Assembly: GCF_003202435.1 (NCBI RefSeq)
Contig: NZ_QJHK01000011.1
Location: 92,879 to 156,878, forward strand
Direction: 5' to 3'
DNA length: 64,000 nt
Source: Flavobacterium cheongpyeongense
GTDB lineage: Bacteria > Bacteroidota > Bacteroidia > Flavobacteriales > Flavobacteriaceae
Position numbers and translations under genes: made by a program
Shown here: piece by piece, positions 9,458-19,232 of the stretch
Layout of the letters: every line of letters begins with the position of its first letter
Position numbering within the stretch: position 1 is the first letter of the stretch
The notes under the pieces: model-generated
What the model was told of the DNA's origin: nothing
Databases searched by the model: none
What the model saw: only the letters and a program-made list of their open reading frames with translations

Positions 9458-11014
9458 TTATTGTTTTACAAAATTCATCATGAAGACATCATTCTCATTG
9501 ATTTTAATTTCTTTACTAAAAGTTCCTTTGGAATCGATGTTTATTTTTTCTGAGGCAACAGGGCTGCCGTTATTTTTTTCTTTGATTGAATTTACCTGAT
9601 CACGTGTCAGCTGATTTGGTTTATTCATAGCCAAATAATCTGCATAAGCATCATTTGATTTATAGCCTACTTTGTAGATTTCCAGAATGTATTTCCCTTT
9701 TTGCAGTCCTTCAATTTCAATTTTTACTTTTCCTTTTTCTTTTGAAGGCAAATCTTTGACGTAATAAGTCTGATTCCAGACTTTGTCACCCGGATGTGTA
9801 TTGGTAAAATCCCAAAATAAAAGCTGAAATTCTCCTTTTGCATTTTTAGCTGCCCATGAAGCTTTATCCGTATTTTGAAGTTCTGTTTCTCCTAATTTGT
9901 TTAATAATAAATAAGAGAAGTAGGCCGGTTTTTTAATCCCCTGTGTATTTAGCAAACCAAAACCTCCGTGAAAAGGCGTAAATCTAGGGCCTGCTTCTTC
10001 AAAAATATCCGTAAAAACCCAGTACGACATTGAGTTCGCCGCATTGCCAACCTGTTTTAATTTCTGTAAAATATACGCTGCCGAATGGTAGCTGTCGTGA
10101 ATAGGGTCTGACGGTGTATAAGATGAACTCCATTCTGTGTAATGTAATTCCAGATTTGGTTTAACCGAATTGGTGATCTGCTTACGCGAATTGATGACAT
10201 CCCCGCTAATGCTGTTTACGTCTGGACTCAAAACAGTTCCGGAGGTTCCAAATTCGTCCAGATAACCCTGATTTACTCCATAAGTATGTGTCGAAATAAA
10301 ATCCAGCGGAACATTATTTTTAGCCGCAAATCCAATTGTCTCCGGAACCCACCCAGCACCGGCTGTTGCCGGACCGCCTACTTTATAATCTTTATTTACA
10401 GCTTTGATACCCCTGGCTGCATAATCATATAATTTAAAATATTCCGCCTGTGTACCTGTCCAGAAACCGGGCGTTAGATTCGGTTCGTTCCAGACTTCAA
10501 AATACCATGTTTTGACTTCTTCTACTCCGTATCTTTCTGTAAAATGCGCTGTTAGATTCCGAATCAAATCTTCCCATTTTTTATAATCTTTTGGAGGTGT
10601 CACATTTCCTTTCCACCAGAAAATCGTTTCACTTCCGCTTGCCAGTGCATTGGGCATAAAACCTAATTCTACAAATGGTTTCATTTTCAGACTCACAATA
10701 AAATCAAACAAAACATCCACGTATTGGTAATTGTATTCCGGATTTCCTTTAGAATCTTCTCTGTAAACCGCCATATCATCAGTCAGTAAACCATGCATTC
10801 TGATGTATTTAAAATCACATTCTTTTTTTACCATTGCCAATTGCTGCTGCCAATCTGCACGTAAACCTTCATTTGCTCTTCCGGCACCAATGCATTCTTT
10901 GAACATGGTGTTTAATTTTCCGGAAGATTTATTGAAATCTACTTTTATGGTTCGGTCTTGTCCAAACAAATGGATTGAACTAATTAAAACTATTATTATT
11001 AAAAGTTTTTTCAT
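9458..11014 (-). CDS. GH39-like beta-xylosidase
   Basis: 518 residues with a short signal peptide ending at HLFGQ. The TIM barrel carries the GH39 signatures YFEVWNEPN (acid/base Glu177) and LELHYTEWSSS (nucleophile Glu294). The C-terminal part resembles the usual beta-sandwich. GH39 contains retaining beta-xylosidases and related exo-enzymes. It is not a standard member of the best-known xyloglucan loci, so it suggests a substrate with beta-linked xylose or another pentose. It lies between GH3 (100 bp) and GH97 (103 bp); a palindromic repeat sits just upstream of its start. Confidence 0.85.
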   Translation of the reverse strand: MKKLLIIIVLISSIHLFGQDRTIKVDFNKSSGKLNTMFKECIGAGRANEGLRADWQQQLAMVKKECDFKYIRMHGLLTDDMAVYREDSKGNPEYNYQYVDVLFDFIVSLKMKPFVELGFMPNALASGSETIFWWKGNVTPPKDYKKWEDLIRNLTAHFTERYGVEEVKTWYFEVWNEPNLTPGFWTGTQAEYFKLYDYAARGIKAVNKDYKVGGPATAGAGWVPETIGFAAKNNVPLDFISTHTYGVNQGYLDEFGTSGTVLSPDVNSISGDVINSRKQITNSVKPNLELHYTEWSSSYTPSDPIHDSYHSAAYILQKLKQVGNAANSMSYWVFTDIFEEAGPRFTPFHGGFGLLNTQGIKKPAYFSYLLLNKLGETELQNTDKASWAAKNAKGEFQLLFWDFTNTHPGDKVWNQTYYVKDLPSKEKGKVKIEIEGLQKGKYILEIYKVGYKSNDAYADYLAMNKPNQLTRDQVNSIKEKNNGSPVASEKINIDSKGTFSKEIKINENDVFMMNFVKQ

Positions 11015-11041
11015 CTTGAAATGGTTTTAATTCTAAATGTT

Positions 11042-11061
11042 AGACGCACTGCTGTGCGTCT
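11042..11061. repeat. Palindromic intergenic repeat (GACGCAC type)
   Basis: Perfect arms AGACGCAC (11042-11049) and GTGCGTCT (11054-11061) with a TGCT loop, followed by CTACCG. I recall AGACGCAC...GTGCGTCTCTAC palindromes as dispersed intergenic repeats in Flavobacterium genomes. Lies between GH97 and GH39. Confidence 0.6.
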
Positions 11062-11117
11062 CTACCGTATCTATACAGGTTTGACTTTTTACATCTAACA
11101 TTTAACTTCTAACTCAA

Positions 11118-13124
11118 TTACAATTTCTTAAATCTCACCACACCTCCTCCAGCTCCTCCTAAATTTAATTTCAGCGAGTCTGTAGATTTTACTGTTTTCT
11201 TCGAAATTGCTACTGCTTCCGGATTGTGTTTTTGATCTGTTCCTTCAGCATCAGCATAAATCTGTGCTTCGTAAGTTGCATTTGGATCTAAAAATGATAA
11301 TGAAACATTTACGTTTCTTGGATTTTCATTTGTTAAAGTTCCTAAATACCAGTCGGCACTGTTTCTGTCTTTTCTTGCCGTTGTGATGTATTCACCAATT
11401 TTACCTTCTATGATTTTGGTATCTTCCCAATCTGTCGGAACGTCTTTTAGGAATTGTAAAGCTGGTTTTCCTTCGTAATTTTCAGGAAGATCGGCTAGCA
11501 TTTGAATAGGAGAATAAAGTACTACATACAATGCCAATTGCTGCCCCACCGTTCCCTGAATTCTTTTTCCCGGGTATCCTTGTTTTACCTCAACATCGAA
11601 AATTCCAGGTGTAAAATCCATTGGTCCGGAAAGTAATCTTGTAAACGGAATAATGCTTAAGTGATTTGGCGGATTTCCTTCACTCCAGGCATTGTATTCC
11701 TGACCTCTTGCCGCTTCTCTTGAAACCATGTTTGGAAAAGTTCTGCGTTCTCCTGTATCTTTAATTGATTCGTGGTATAAAACTGCTAGATCATATTGTG
11801 CTGCTTTTTCTAAAATATATCTGAAATAGTTCACTCCAAATTGTCCGAAGTGCATTTGTTTCATGTTTAATTTAGAACCTACGTGACCAATTTTCACCGT
11901 ATGGATTCCCAATTTTTTGTACAAAGCAAAACCTTCGTCGACTTCTTTTAAGTAGTTAATTAAGTTCGAACCCGTTTCGTGATATCCGATTAATTCGATG
12001 TTCTTTTTCTTTCCGTATTCAACTACTTTTTCAAGGTCGAAATTGTCGGCATTTTTCGTGAAGCTAAACATGTGCATACGGTTTTCATACCAGCCCGGTG
12101 TCCAACCTTTATTCCATCCTTCGATTAGTAAATGATTAAAACCTTCTTTGGCAGTAAAATCAATATATTCTTCAGCGTGTTTGGTAGTTGCGCCTTGTTT
12201 ATCGCTTTCCCAGAACGTATATTTTCCGATGTGCATTCCCCACCAGATTCCTAAATATTTATACGGCTTGAAATAGCTGTTTGTATTTTTTAATTTGTTT
12301 GGTTCATTCAGATTTAAAACCAAATAAGAAGTAATTAATTCTCCCGGATTTTCTCCAATCTGGATCGTTCTCCAGGATGAAGTAAAAGTATCTTTTACAC
12401 GAACTTTTACGCCATCAGGCCAAGGCACTAAATCTGATTTTAGTTCTGTTCCTTTATTATTTACCAAAGTCATACTGGCAAAATCGATCAGGTTTGCTTC
12501 ATGAAAACTTAAGGACAATCCGCTTTTACTTTCGATTGTAAGCGGTGTCAGAACCGTATCTAATTTACTGACCGGTGCCGCTTCAAACAAATATTCGTCA
12601 CGGTTTTCTCTGTTTGCAGGAATCCACCAGGCTTTTCCATCTTCTTTTAAGTTGAAAGTCGTTTTTTCATCCGTAATGAAAATACTGTCTTTTACATTTT
12701 GTTTTGGATAAACATATCTAAAAGCAACCCCGTCATCAAAAGCACGAAACTGAATTTGCAACTTTCTTTTGTTTCCTGTTTTTTGCTGTAAATCAACAAT
12801 TAACTGATTGTAGTGATTTCTGATGTTTTTCTTTTCTCCCCAAACCTGTTCCCACGTTTCATCGAAAGTGGAAGTTTTAGCTCCTTTGATTTCAAAATTC
12901 GTGCTTAGATCTTCATTCCCTTTCAATAAAAAACCCATATCAGACGGCGTAATCACTTCTGTTTTTCCGTGAGAAACGGTATACTTTGGAGCATTTTTTA
13001 CCAGTTCAAATTTGATTTTATTTTGTCCGTTTGGCGAAGCAAGTTCGTAGGCATTTTTATTTTTCTGGCTGTATCCAAAGGTAATTGAGAACAGTACAGC
13101 AGGAAGTACAAAGTAATTTTTCAT
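11118..13124 (-). CDS. GH97 inverting alpha-glucosidase-type (SusB-like)
   Basis: 668 residues, signal peptide ending near FGYSQ. The N-terminal beta-sandwich is followed by a barrel containing IGYHETG (Glu383), LYHESIKDTG (Glu452) and VSREAARGQEYNAW. Glu383 and Glu452 are 69 residues apart, the same spacing as the catalytic-base pair Glu439/Glu508 of SusB. The segment TVKIGHVGSK matches the inverting subgroup; retaining GH97 alpha-galactosidases have an Asp nucleophile there. Inverting GH97 enzymes release glucose from alpha-glucosides, so its presence in a beta-glucan locus is unexpected. It may act on an alpha-linked side chain. Confidence 0.9.
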   Translation of the reverse strand: MKNYFVLPAVLFSITFGYSQKNKNAYELASPNGQNKIKFELVKNAPKYTVSHGKTEVITPSDMGFLLKGNEDLSTNFEIKGAKTSTFDETWEQVWGEKKNIRNHYNQLIVDLQQKTGNKRKLQIQFRAFDDGVAFRYVYPKQNVKDSIFITDEKTTFNLKEDGKAWWIPANRENRDEYLFEAAPVSKLDTVLTPLTIESKSGLSLSFHEANLIDFASMTLVNNKGTELKSDLVPWPDGVKVRVKDTFTSSWRTIQIGENPGELITSYLVLNLNEPNKLKNTNSYFKPYKYLGIWWGMHIGKYTFWESDKQGATTKHAEEYIDFTAKEGFNHLLIEGWNKGWTPGWYENRMHMFSFTKNADNFDLEKVVEYGKKKNIELIGYHETGSNLINYLKEVDEGFALYKKLGIHTVKIGHVGSKLNMKQMHFGQFGVNYFRYILEKAAQYDLAVLYHESIKDTGERRTFPNMVSREAARGQEYNAWSEGNPPNHLSIIPFTRLLSGPMDFTPGIFDVEVKQGYPGKRIQGTVGQQLALYVVLYSPIQMLADLPENYEGKPALQFLKDVPTDWEDTKIIEGKIGEYITTARKDRNSADWYLGTLTNENPRNVNVSLSFLDPNATYEAQIYADAEGTDQKHNPEAVAISKKTVKSTDSLKLNLGGAGGGVVRFKKL

Positions 13125-13201
13125 GGTATTTCATTTATTCTTTATAAATAAATCGGATGACACAGATTTCACCCGATTTATAAAACTAACTCTAACAAAA
13201 C

Positions 13202-15601
13202 CTATTTTAGCCACTCGGTTTTAAAAGTGGTTTTTCCGTTTAAGGTATTTGGTGTTACATCCAAAGTATTTCCTTTTTTAGTAACTGTAATTTCCTGAAC
13301 AGTATCTCCATCCGGTAAAAATATTTTGGCTTTCGCCGAAGTGGTTTTGTCACTTGCAAATACTTTTAGGGTTAATTTGCTCCAGTCCATATCTTTGGTA
13401 GATTGTGCCAATGCAATATGTGGGATAGCAGAACCATCTCTGACCAAAACTACAATTGGTACTTCGCCGGCTTTAATTTTATGCCATCCTCCCTCGTATA
13501 CTTTTTTAGTCTGATAATCAATCCATGTCCCTGCCGGAAGGTAAACGTCTCTCTCTTCAACTTCTTCAAAAAGCGGTGCAACCAGCATACTGGATCCAAA
13601 TAAATATTCATTATCGACTAACCATGCTCCCGGATCATTTGGATATTCTACAAACAAAGCGCGCATCATTGGCAATCCTTTTTGAGAACTTTCTTTTGCC
13701 TGAGCGTAGATGTATGGCATTAATTCGTAACGCATATTATCTGCTTTTCTAAATCCTTCAAGGAAATCTTTGCTGTACAACCAAGGTTCGCGGGGTGGTT
13801 CTCCGTGGCTTCTTACGTGTGAAGTAAACATTCCGAAGGGTGCCCATCTTCTGTATAAATTTTCAGGAGATTTTGTAGCAAAGCCACCCACATCATGACT
13901 CCAGAAACTAAAACCGGAAAGTCCTAATGAAAGTCCTCCACGTAATTCAGCTGACATGGCTCCGTTAGTCGTTTCGGCATCACCGCCCCAATGTAACGGA
14001 TAGCGCTGTGATCCTGCCCATGTACTTCTTGCCCAGATTAAAGTATATCCTTTTTCTTTTTGGGTAATTTCGGCAACAGCCTTATTATATCTTAATGGAT
14101 ATAAATTGTGTTCATAAAATCCTGTTCTTCCTGAATGGTAAATTCCGTCCGGCGGAGCAGCTTCTCCAAAATCTACTTTAAAAACTGAAACGCCTTCATC
14201 AAATAATTTTTTCAATTTTCCCTGGTACCACGAAATCGTTTCAGGATTTGAGAAATCTAAAACAGCATCTTCATAAGGCAGATTTCCTTTTCTGTCCCTT
14301 ACTGCCAGATTTTTGTCCATGATTTCATTGAACAATGTATTTTTTGGAGTGAAATAAGGCAATTGCCAAAGACATACATGAAAACCATCGTCTTTTAAAT
14401 CAGACATCATTTTGGTTGCATCCGGAAAACGGGATTTTGCAAACTCGTAATTGTTTCTCCAGTCTACATCAAACCAGCCGGTATCAAAGTGAATAACATC
14501 GGTTGGAATTTTATATTTACGAAGATCTTTTGCTACTTCTCGGCCTTCTTTTTCTGAGAAATAAGTAATCCTGCTCATCCAGAAACCAAATGACCAAAGT
14601 GGAGGCATGGCTGCTTTTCCAGTCAAATCAGTGTATTGGTCTAAGATATCTTTTGGTTCGCCGATGAAGAAAAACAAATCGGCTTCATCATCGCCAATGT
14701 ACATTTCGTTGGCACTTCCAAAGTATTTTCCAAAATCAACTGTAATGGGTGTTGAATGATGCATGAAAACTCCGTAACCGCGGCTGCTCATATAAAAAGG
14801 AACCGGTTTGTACATCGTTTCATTTTGGATTCCATTCGCATCATCTGTCCATAAAACTACTTTTTGACCGCGTTTGTTGAACTGCGTGAAAGATTCTCCA
14901 CAACCAAATATTTTTTCATCAGGTTCTAAACTGAACGCTGCGCCCATACTTCTGGAATAATCGCTGTTTCTGCGAACATAAGAAAACGGAAGTGTTGGTG
15001 TGTACGTATTTTTAAAGTCGGTATCGTGAAGCGTACTAGTGAGCAATTTTCCTTTTTCATCGTAAATTTTTACATGCCATGGTTTTGTCAAAATTTCAAC
15101 AACTCCGTGTCTGCTGGTGTATTTATGACCTCCTTCAATTTTAGAATATTTCCATAACTCCGGGTGATTTGGCGCAACTCCGTTAATCAGCATCAGAGAT
15201 TCTTTTTGTGGGTTAAATTGCGGCCCTGAAGTAGTTTTGATACGGATGGTTCTGTCTGATACAAACTGAATTTCGAACGGCAACACTGGAGAAACCTCAT
15301 ATTCTGTTGTCGGGAATTCATTTGGTTTTTCCGCATCAGGTTTCATCATCATGTTGTTAAAAGCCTGACGCGTTTTGTAATTGTATCTCAAATATTTTAT
15401 AGTTCCTTTTCCTGTTACAGGATCAAAAGAAGCCAATTCATCAGCGAAATAAAAAGTGTTCAGATAATTCTGAAAATCTTTGCTGATATCTATTGGTGCA
15501 TTCAGCACATCTGCGTTCTGAATTTGAGCTGATGCTTTTGGCGTCAGAACAAATCCAAGCATAAAAGCCGAAAACAATGCGGTTAGTTGTGAGTTTTTCA
15601 T
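13202..15601 (-). CDS. GH31 alpha-xylosidase-type glycosidase
   Basis: 799 residues with a signal peptide ending at KASA (residue 25). The GH31 barrel has the nucleophile Asp477 in VFKVDFGEAAP and the acid/base Asp541 in HWGGDAETT. KVDFGE followed by a proline-rich turn resembles the YicI-type alpha-xylosidases rather than alpha-glucosidases (which usually have DMNE). It would remove alpha-1,6-xylose from xyloglucan oligosaccharides, the step that exposes the backbone to GH3. The upstream gap to GH2 holds two palindromic repeats. Confidence 0.9.
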   Translation of the reverse strand: MKNSQLTALFSAFMLGFVLTPKASAQIQNADVLNAPIDISKDFQNYLNTFYFADELASFDPVTGKGTIKYLRYNYKTRQAFNNMMMKPDAEKPNEFPTTEYEVSPVLPFEIQFVSDRTIRIKTTSGPQFNPQKESLMLINGVAPNHPELWKYSKIEGGHKYTSRHGVVEILTKPWHVKIYDEKGKLLTSTLHDTDFKNTYTPTLPFSYVRRNSDYSRSMGAAFSLEPDEKIFGCGESFTQFNKRGQKVVLWTDDANGIQNETMYKPVPFYMSSRGYGVFMHHSTPITVDFGKYFGSANEMYIGDDEADLFFFIGEPKDILDQYTDLTGKAAMPPLWSFGFWMSRITYFSEKEGREVAKDLRKYKIPTDVIHFDTGWFDVDWRNNYEFAKSRFPDATKMMSDLKDDGFHVCLWQLPYFTPKNTLFNEIMDKNLAVRDRKGNLPYEDAVLDFSNPETISWYQGKLKKLFDEGVSVFKVDFGEAAPPDGIYHSGRTGFYEHNLYPLRYNKAVAEITQKEKGYTLIWARSTWAGSQRYPLHWGGDAETTNGAMSAELRGGLSLGLSGFSFWSHDVGGFATKSPENLYRRWAPFGMFTSHVRSHGEPPREPWLYSKDFLEGFRKADNMRYELMPYIYAQAKESSQKGLPMMRALFVEYPNDPGAWLVDNEYLFGSSMLVAPLFEEVEERDVYLPAGTWIDYQTKKVYEGGWHKIKAGEVPIVVLVRDGSAIPHIALAQSTKDMDWSKLTLKVFASDKTTSAKAKIFLPDGDTVQEITVTKKGNTLDVTPNTLNGKTTFKTEWLK

Positions 15602-15628
15602 TGGTTAATAATTCTAGATGTTAGTTTT

Positions 15629-15655
15629 CCTGCGAGGTTTTGAAAACCTCGTAGG
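15629..15655. repeat. Palindromic repeat, copy 1
   Basis: A near-perfect palindrome built on CGAGGTTTTGAAAACCTCG. A related, more decayed inverted copy lies 30 bp further on (15686-15712). Similar GAGGTTTT/AAAACCTC palindromes are dispersed between genes in Flavobacterium (from memory). Confidence 0.6.
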
Positions 15656-15685
15656 TTTTTATTTATTTGAAACTTATAATTTATA

Positions 15686-15712
15686 CCTACAAAATTTTGA
15701 AAACCTTGCAGG
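15686..15712. repeat. Palindromic repeat, copy 2 (diverged, inverted)
   Basis: Core TTTTGAAAACCTTGCAGG. It is the reverse-orientation relative of 15629-15655, so the two copies could pair to form a long hairpin in the GH2-GH31 intercistronic RNA. Confidence 0.55.
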
Positions 15713-15724
15713 AATGGTGACTCG

Positions 15725-18211
15725 TTATTCAGTTGTAATTACAATTGTGGCTTGTTTTAGTCCATTCGCTTTAGCGGTTAATTCCAATCTGTCTGATTTA
15801 TCTCCAGACTGAACGATGACCAGACATTTTCCGGCTAAAGCAGTATGTTTTGTTGCTTTGTATGATTCGTGACTTACCGGATCACCGCTGCAAACGCCTA
15901 CTATTTTTCCGCTTCCTTTTAATGAAAAATGAATTTCATTATTGGCATTTGGAGCCAGAGTTCCGTTGGCATCCAAAATATCAACGGTTACAAAAGAGAG
16001 ATCATTTTTATCTGCTTTGATCGTACTTCTGTCAGCAGTCAGTTTTAATTTTGAAGGGTTTCCTGCAGTTTTGATTTCTTTTTCTAAAACCACTTTTCCG
16101 TTTTTGCGGGAAACTGCTTTCAGAGTTCCTGCTTCAAAAGGAATTCTCCACATAACGTGCAGATCGTCTCCTTTTTTGCTTCTCTTTCCAACTGATTTTC
16201 CGTTTAAAAAAAGTTCTGCCTCATCGGCATTATTGTAATATGCCCAAACATCTACGGTTTGCCCGGATTTCCAGTTCCAATGCGGAAAAACATGAAGAAC
16301 CGTTTTATTTGTCCATTCGCTTTGGTACATATAATACACGTCTTTTGGGAAACCGGCTAAATCGACAATCCCGAAATACGAACTTACCGATGGCCATTCG
16401 TACGGAGTTGGCTCTCCAATGTAATCGAAACCTGTCCAAACATACATTCCGGCTAAGAAATCATGTTTTTTTATAATTTTCCAGGTTGCTTCATGCGTAG
16501 ATCCCCAAGGCGTTTGCACCTGATCGTAAGCTGAAACGGTGTTGTTCGGGTTTCCTCCTTTAAATTTAAGATCCCATTGTACCGGCCATTTTTTGATCGT
16601 ATCTGAAACGGCGTCATAATACCCTCTTGTCTGTAAACCTGAAGTCGTTTCAGTTGCGATGAAAGGTGTATTTGGGAAGTTTTTCAAATGATGTTCGAAA
16701 GTCTGATGCGCATAATTGTATCCGATTAAATCTAAAACACCAGATCCTGCAAGCGGATTAACCGAAACATTCTTTTTTTCAAATTGTAAAGTTACAGCAT
16801 CGATATTCATATTTACAGGCGGATTCATTCCTGCAGTAATGGGTCGTGTTTTATCATTGATGCGTACTATTGCGACTAATTCTTTGGCAATTTCAATACC
16901 TGTTTCGTTCCATTGTTCCGGAATTTCGTTTCCGATACTCCATATAAAAATACTTGGATGATTGCGGTCACGGCGTAATTGATCTGCTAAATCTTGTCTG
17001 TGCCATTCGTGCCAGTCATTTGCATAATCGTATTTGGTTTTGTTTTGTTTCCACATATCAAATGCTTCATCCATGACAATGAAACCCATTTTGTCACAAA
17101 GATCCAAAAGTTCCGGAGCGGGCGGATTGTGAGAAGTCCTGATTCCGTTTACACCCATTTCTTTCAGGATTTCTAACTGACGTTCGATTGCGCGTGTGTT
17201 GATTGCAGAACCCAATGGCCCCAAATCGTGGTGCATACAAACGCCTTTTATTTTGACTTTTTTTCCGTTTAAAATAAAACCTTTGTTCAAATCGAATTTA
17301 AAATCTCTGATTCCGAAATTGGTTTTGTATTGATCTACAATTTTATCGTCTACCAAAATTTCTGTAACTGCTGTGTACAATTCAGGTTTTTCAACAGACC
17401 ATAAAACTGGCGTTTCAACTTGTGCTTTTTGTTTAATTGTTTGATTGGTATTTGCGCCAATCGTTATGTCTTGGGTAACCGATGTTACTTTATTGTCTTC
17501 TTTAAAAATAGTAGTGGTTACTGTTGCATTTTTTGAAGTTGAATTTTGATTTTGAATCGTAGTCTCAACTTCTACCGAAGCTTTTTCGGCTGTAACTTTT
17601 GGGGTTATAACATAAGTTCCCCAATGTTCAACATGTAATTTGTCTGTGGTTTCGATCCAGACATTTCTAAAAATTCCTGAACCAGAATACCAGCGTGAAT
17701 TAGGTTGTTTTGTATTGTCAACCTTAACAATTATTTCGTTGTTTTTGTCTCCGTAATTTAAGTAAGGTGACATATCATATTGAAAACCAATATATCCGTT
17801 TGGACGTTTTCCTAAATAGTGTCCGTTTATCCAGACTTCACTGTTTTTGTAAACACCGTCAAAAGTGATCGAAGTTGTTTTTGCGCTGTCTGCCACAGCT
17901 ACTTTAAATGTTTTTTTGTACCAGCCTAAGCCTCCATTAAGCGATCCTCCACCATATCCGGCGGGACTTTTTTCATTGAATTTTGTTTCGATGCTCCAGT
18001 CATGGGGAACATTTAATGTTTTCCATTTAGTTGAAACTCCAATGGTATCTTTGTCAATTATGCTATCATTTAAATGAAATTTCCAGTCTGAATTAAAAGA
18101 AACTTTTCGATTGCTAAAAGCCTCTTCTTTATTGTTGCAGGAATCAAATAAAATGACTACGACTAACATTAATAATGATAACCCGCTGCTAAAATATTTT
18201 CTTTTATTCAT
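15725..18211 (-). CDS. GH2 beta-galactosidase-type lipoprotein with DUF4982-like domain
   Basis: 828 residues. The N-terminus has a hydrophobic segment ending at FDSCNN (Cys25), a slightly unusual lipobox. Sugar-binding, immunoglobulin-like and barrel domains follow, with acid/base Glu429 in FIWSIGNE and nucleophile Glu521 in PFIATETTSG. After the barrel come a DUF4982-type domain (AELFLNGKSVGKR) and a C-terminal sandwich, as in Bacteroides beta-galactosidases of xyloglucan loci. It would release terminal beta-galactose from galactosylated side chains. It follows the SusCD/binding-protein block after a 133 bp gap that contains a strong hairpin. Confidence 0.9.
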   Translation of the reverse strand: MNKRKYFSSGLSLLMLVVVILFDSCNNKEEAFSNRKVSFNSDWKFHLNDSIIDKDTIGVSTKWKTLNVPHDWSIETKFNEKSPAGYGGGSLNGGLGWYKKTFKVAVADSAKTTSITFDGVYKNSEVWINGHYLGKRPNGYIGFQYDMSPYLNYGDKNNEIIVKVDNTKQPNSRWYSGSGIFRNVWIETTDKLHVEHWGTYVITPKVTAEKASVEVETTIQNQNSTSKNATVTTTIFKEDNKVTSVTQDITIGANTNQTIKQKAQVETPVLWSVEKPELYTAVTEILVDDKIVDQYKTNFGIRDFKFDLNKGFILNGKKVKIKGVCMHHDLGPLGSAINTRAIERQLEILKEMGVNGIRTSHNPPAPELLDLCDKMGFIVMDEAFDMWKQNKTKYDYANDWHEWHRQDLADQLRRDRNHPSIFIWSIGNEIPEQWNETGIEIAKELVAIVRINDKTRPITAGMNPPVNMNIDAVTLQFEKKNVSVNPLAGSGVLDLIGYNYAHQTFEHHLKNFPNTPFIATETTSGLQTRGYYDAVSDTIKKWPVQWDLKFKGGNPNNTVSAYDQVQTPWGSTHEATWKIIKKHDFLAGMYVWTGFDYIGEPTPYEWPSVSSYFGIVDLAGFPKDVYYMYQSEWTNKTVLHVFPHWNWKSGQTVDVWAYYNNADEAELFLNGKSVGKRSKKGDDLHVMWRIPFEAGTLKAVSRKNGKVVLEKEIKTAGNPSKLKLTADRSTIKADKNDLSFVTVDILDANGTLAPNANNEIHFSLKGSGKIVGVCSGDPVSHESYKATKHTALAGKCLVIVQSGDKSDRLELTAKANGLKQATIVITTE

Positions 18212-18284
18212 TGGTACTGTATTTCTTTTGTAAATACTAAGTTAAAGATAAAGTTTACAATTTCTTCTCTAACCTGAAATATTG

Positions 18285-18331
18285 AAAGTCTCAGTTTTAA
18301 AACATTAGAAATGTTTTGAAACTGAGACTTT
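18285..18331. terminator. Strong intercistronic hairpin between the glycan-binding lipoprotein and GH2 genes
   Basis: Arms 18285-18306 and 18310-18331 (core AAGTCTCAGTTT / AAACTGAGACTT) pair over about 21 bp with one wobble and one bulge and a 3-nt loop. On the minus strand no clear T run follows, so partial termination or 3'-end protection of the susCD message is more likely than full termination. Confidence 0.55.
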
Positions 18332-18344
18332 TCAAATTAAACTA

Positions 18345-19220
18345 TTATTGTTTTACTACTAAATGGTAAATCAAATAATCACCGTCTGATCTAATAGCTA
18401 TAAAAGCCAAAGTTGTCTCGGTAAGTTCTACAATTTGCACATTAGTAAAACTAAATGAAGAACTAAAATAGCTTGATCCGCTTGGATGCAGCATTTCTGC
18501 CCCTCCGTTAAAAGCAATTCTATCGTTTGTTGAACCAGTTGTAAGGTTAAAATTAAAAGTTCCTATTTTAGTTGTTTGCACAGTACTTCCTGCTGTTGGA
18601 TCAGTTTGTTTTACTGTAACATTATAACCTCCATTAAGATCAAAAGTAATTTCTCCCCAATCTTTATTCTCTAAACCTGCCCATGAAATATCAGAAAGAT
18701 TTGGCCACCATCCATGTCCACTTACTGCAATATTTTGGTAAGATGCCGGTTTTCCAATAAACTCAAGAGGTGCCGTCATGTATAAAACCCATGTTTTACC
18801 ATTAACTCCGTTGGTTAGTAAATTCCATCTCTCGTCACTAAAATAAGTATCGTCATTTTGAGCGATATTAACAGTTACAGGAGCAGCATCTATAGCTCCT
18901 CCTCTTGTATAAGCAGTATAATAAACAGTGTATTTACCTGCAAAAGGAAAAGTAATTTTATCCTCGTTTTTGTTAGAATGCCCTAATTCATTTCCATTTC
19001 CGTCTACATATTTCCAATATGGAATTACAGCAGGGTCTTCGTTTTTTAAAATTACTTCATTAGTTTTTGAAGTATTCTGTGTTACAGAAAACTTAATTGT
19101 TTCAGGTGTAAGCCCTATTGCAGGCAAACTCTCGCGATCTTCAACAGGTTCACATGAAAACATTAATGAACCGATGGTTACGGCAGCTATTAAAATATAT
19201 AGTATACGTTTCATAATCAT
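18345..19220 (-). CDS. Surface-glycan-binding-type lipoprotein (SusE/SGBP position)
   Basis: 291 residues with lipobox SLMFSC (Cys23). Residues 35-115 look like a PKD/immunoglobulin-like domain (FPFAGKYTVYYTAYTRGG), and the rest is a beta-rich region with no catalytic signature. It sits directly after susD (12 bp), the usual place for a surface glycan-binding protein that helps capture the polysaccharide. The binding role rests on position and architecture only. An alternative ATG is at 19214. Confidence 0.7.
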   Translation of the reverse strand: MIMKRILYILIAAVTIGSLMFSCEPVEDRESLPAIGLTPETIKFSVTQNTSKTNEVILKNEDPAVIPYWKYVDGNGNELGHSNKNEDKITFPFAGKYTVYYTAYTRGGAIDAAPVTVNIAQNDDTYFSDERWNLLTNGVNGKTWVLYMTAPLEFIGKPASYQNIAVSGHGWWPNLSDISWAGLENKDWGEITFDLNGGYNVTVKQTDPTAGSTVQTTKIGTFNFNLTTGSTNDRIAFNGGAEMLHPSGSSYFSSSFSFTNVQIVELTETTLAFIAIRSDGDYLIYHLVVKQ

Positions 19221-19232
19221 TTTGTTTTTTAG

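Noticed and set aside
11118..13124. GH97 as a retaining alpha-galactosidase
   Set aside because: The Asp nucleophile region of the retaining subgroup is absent, and the two Glu spaced as in SusB are present.
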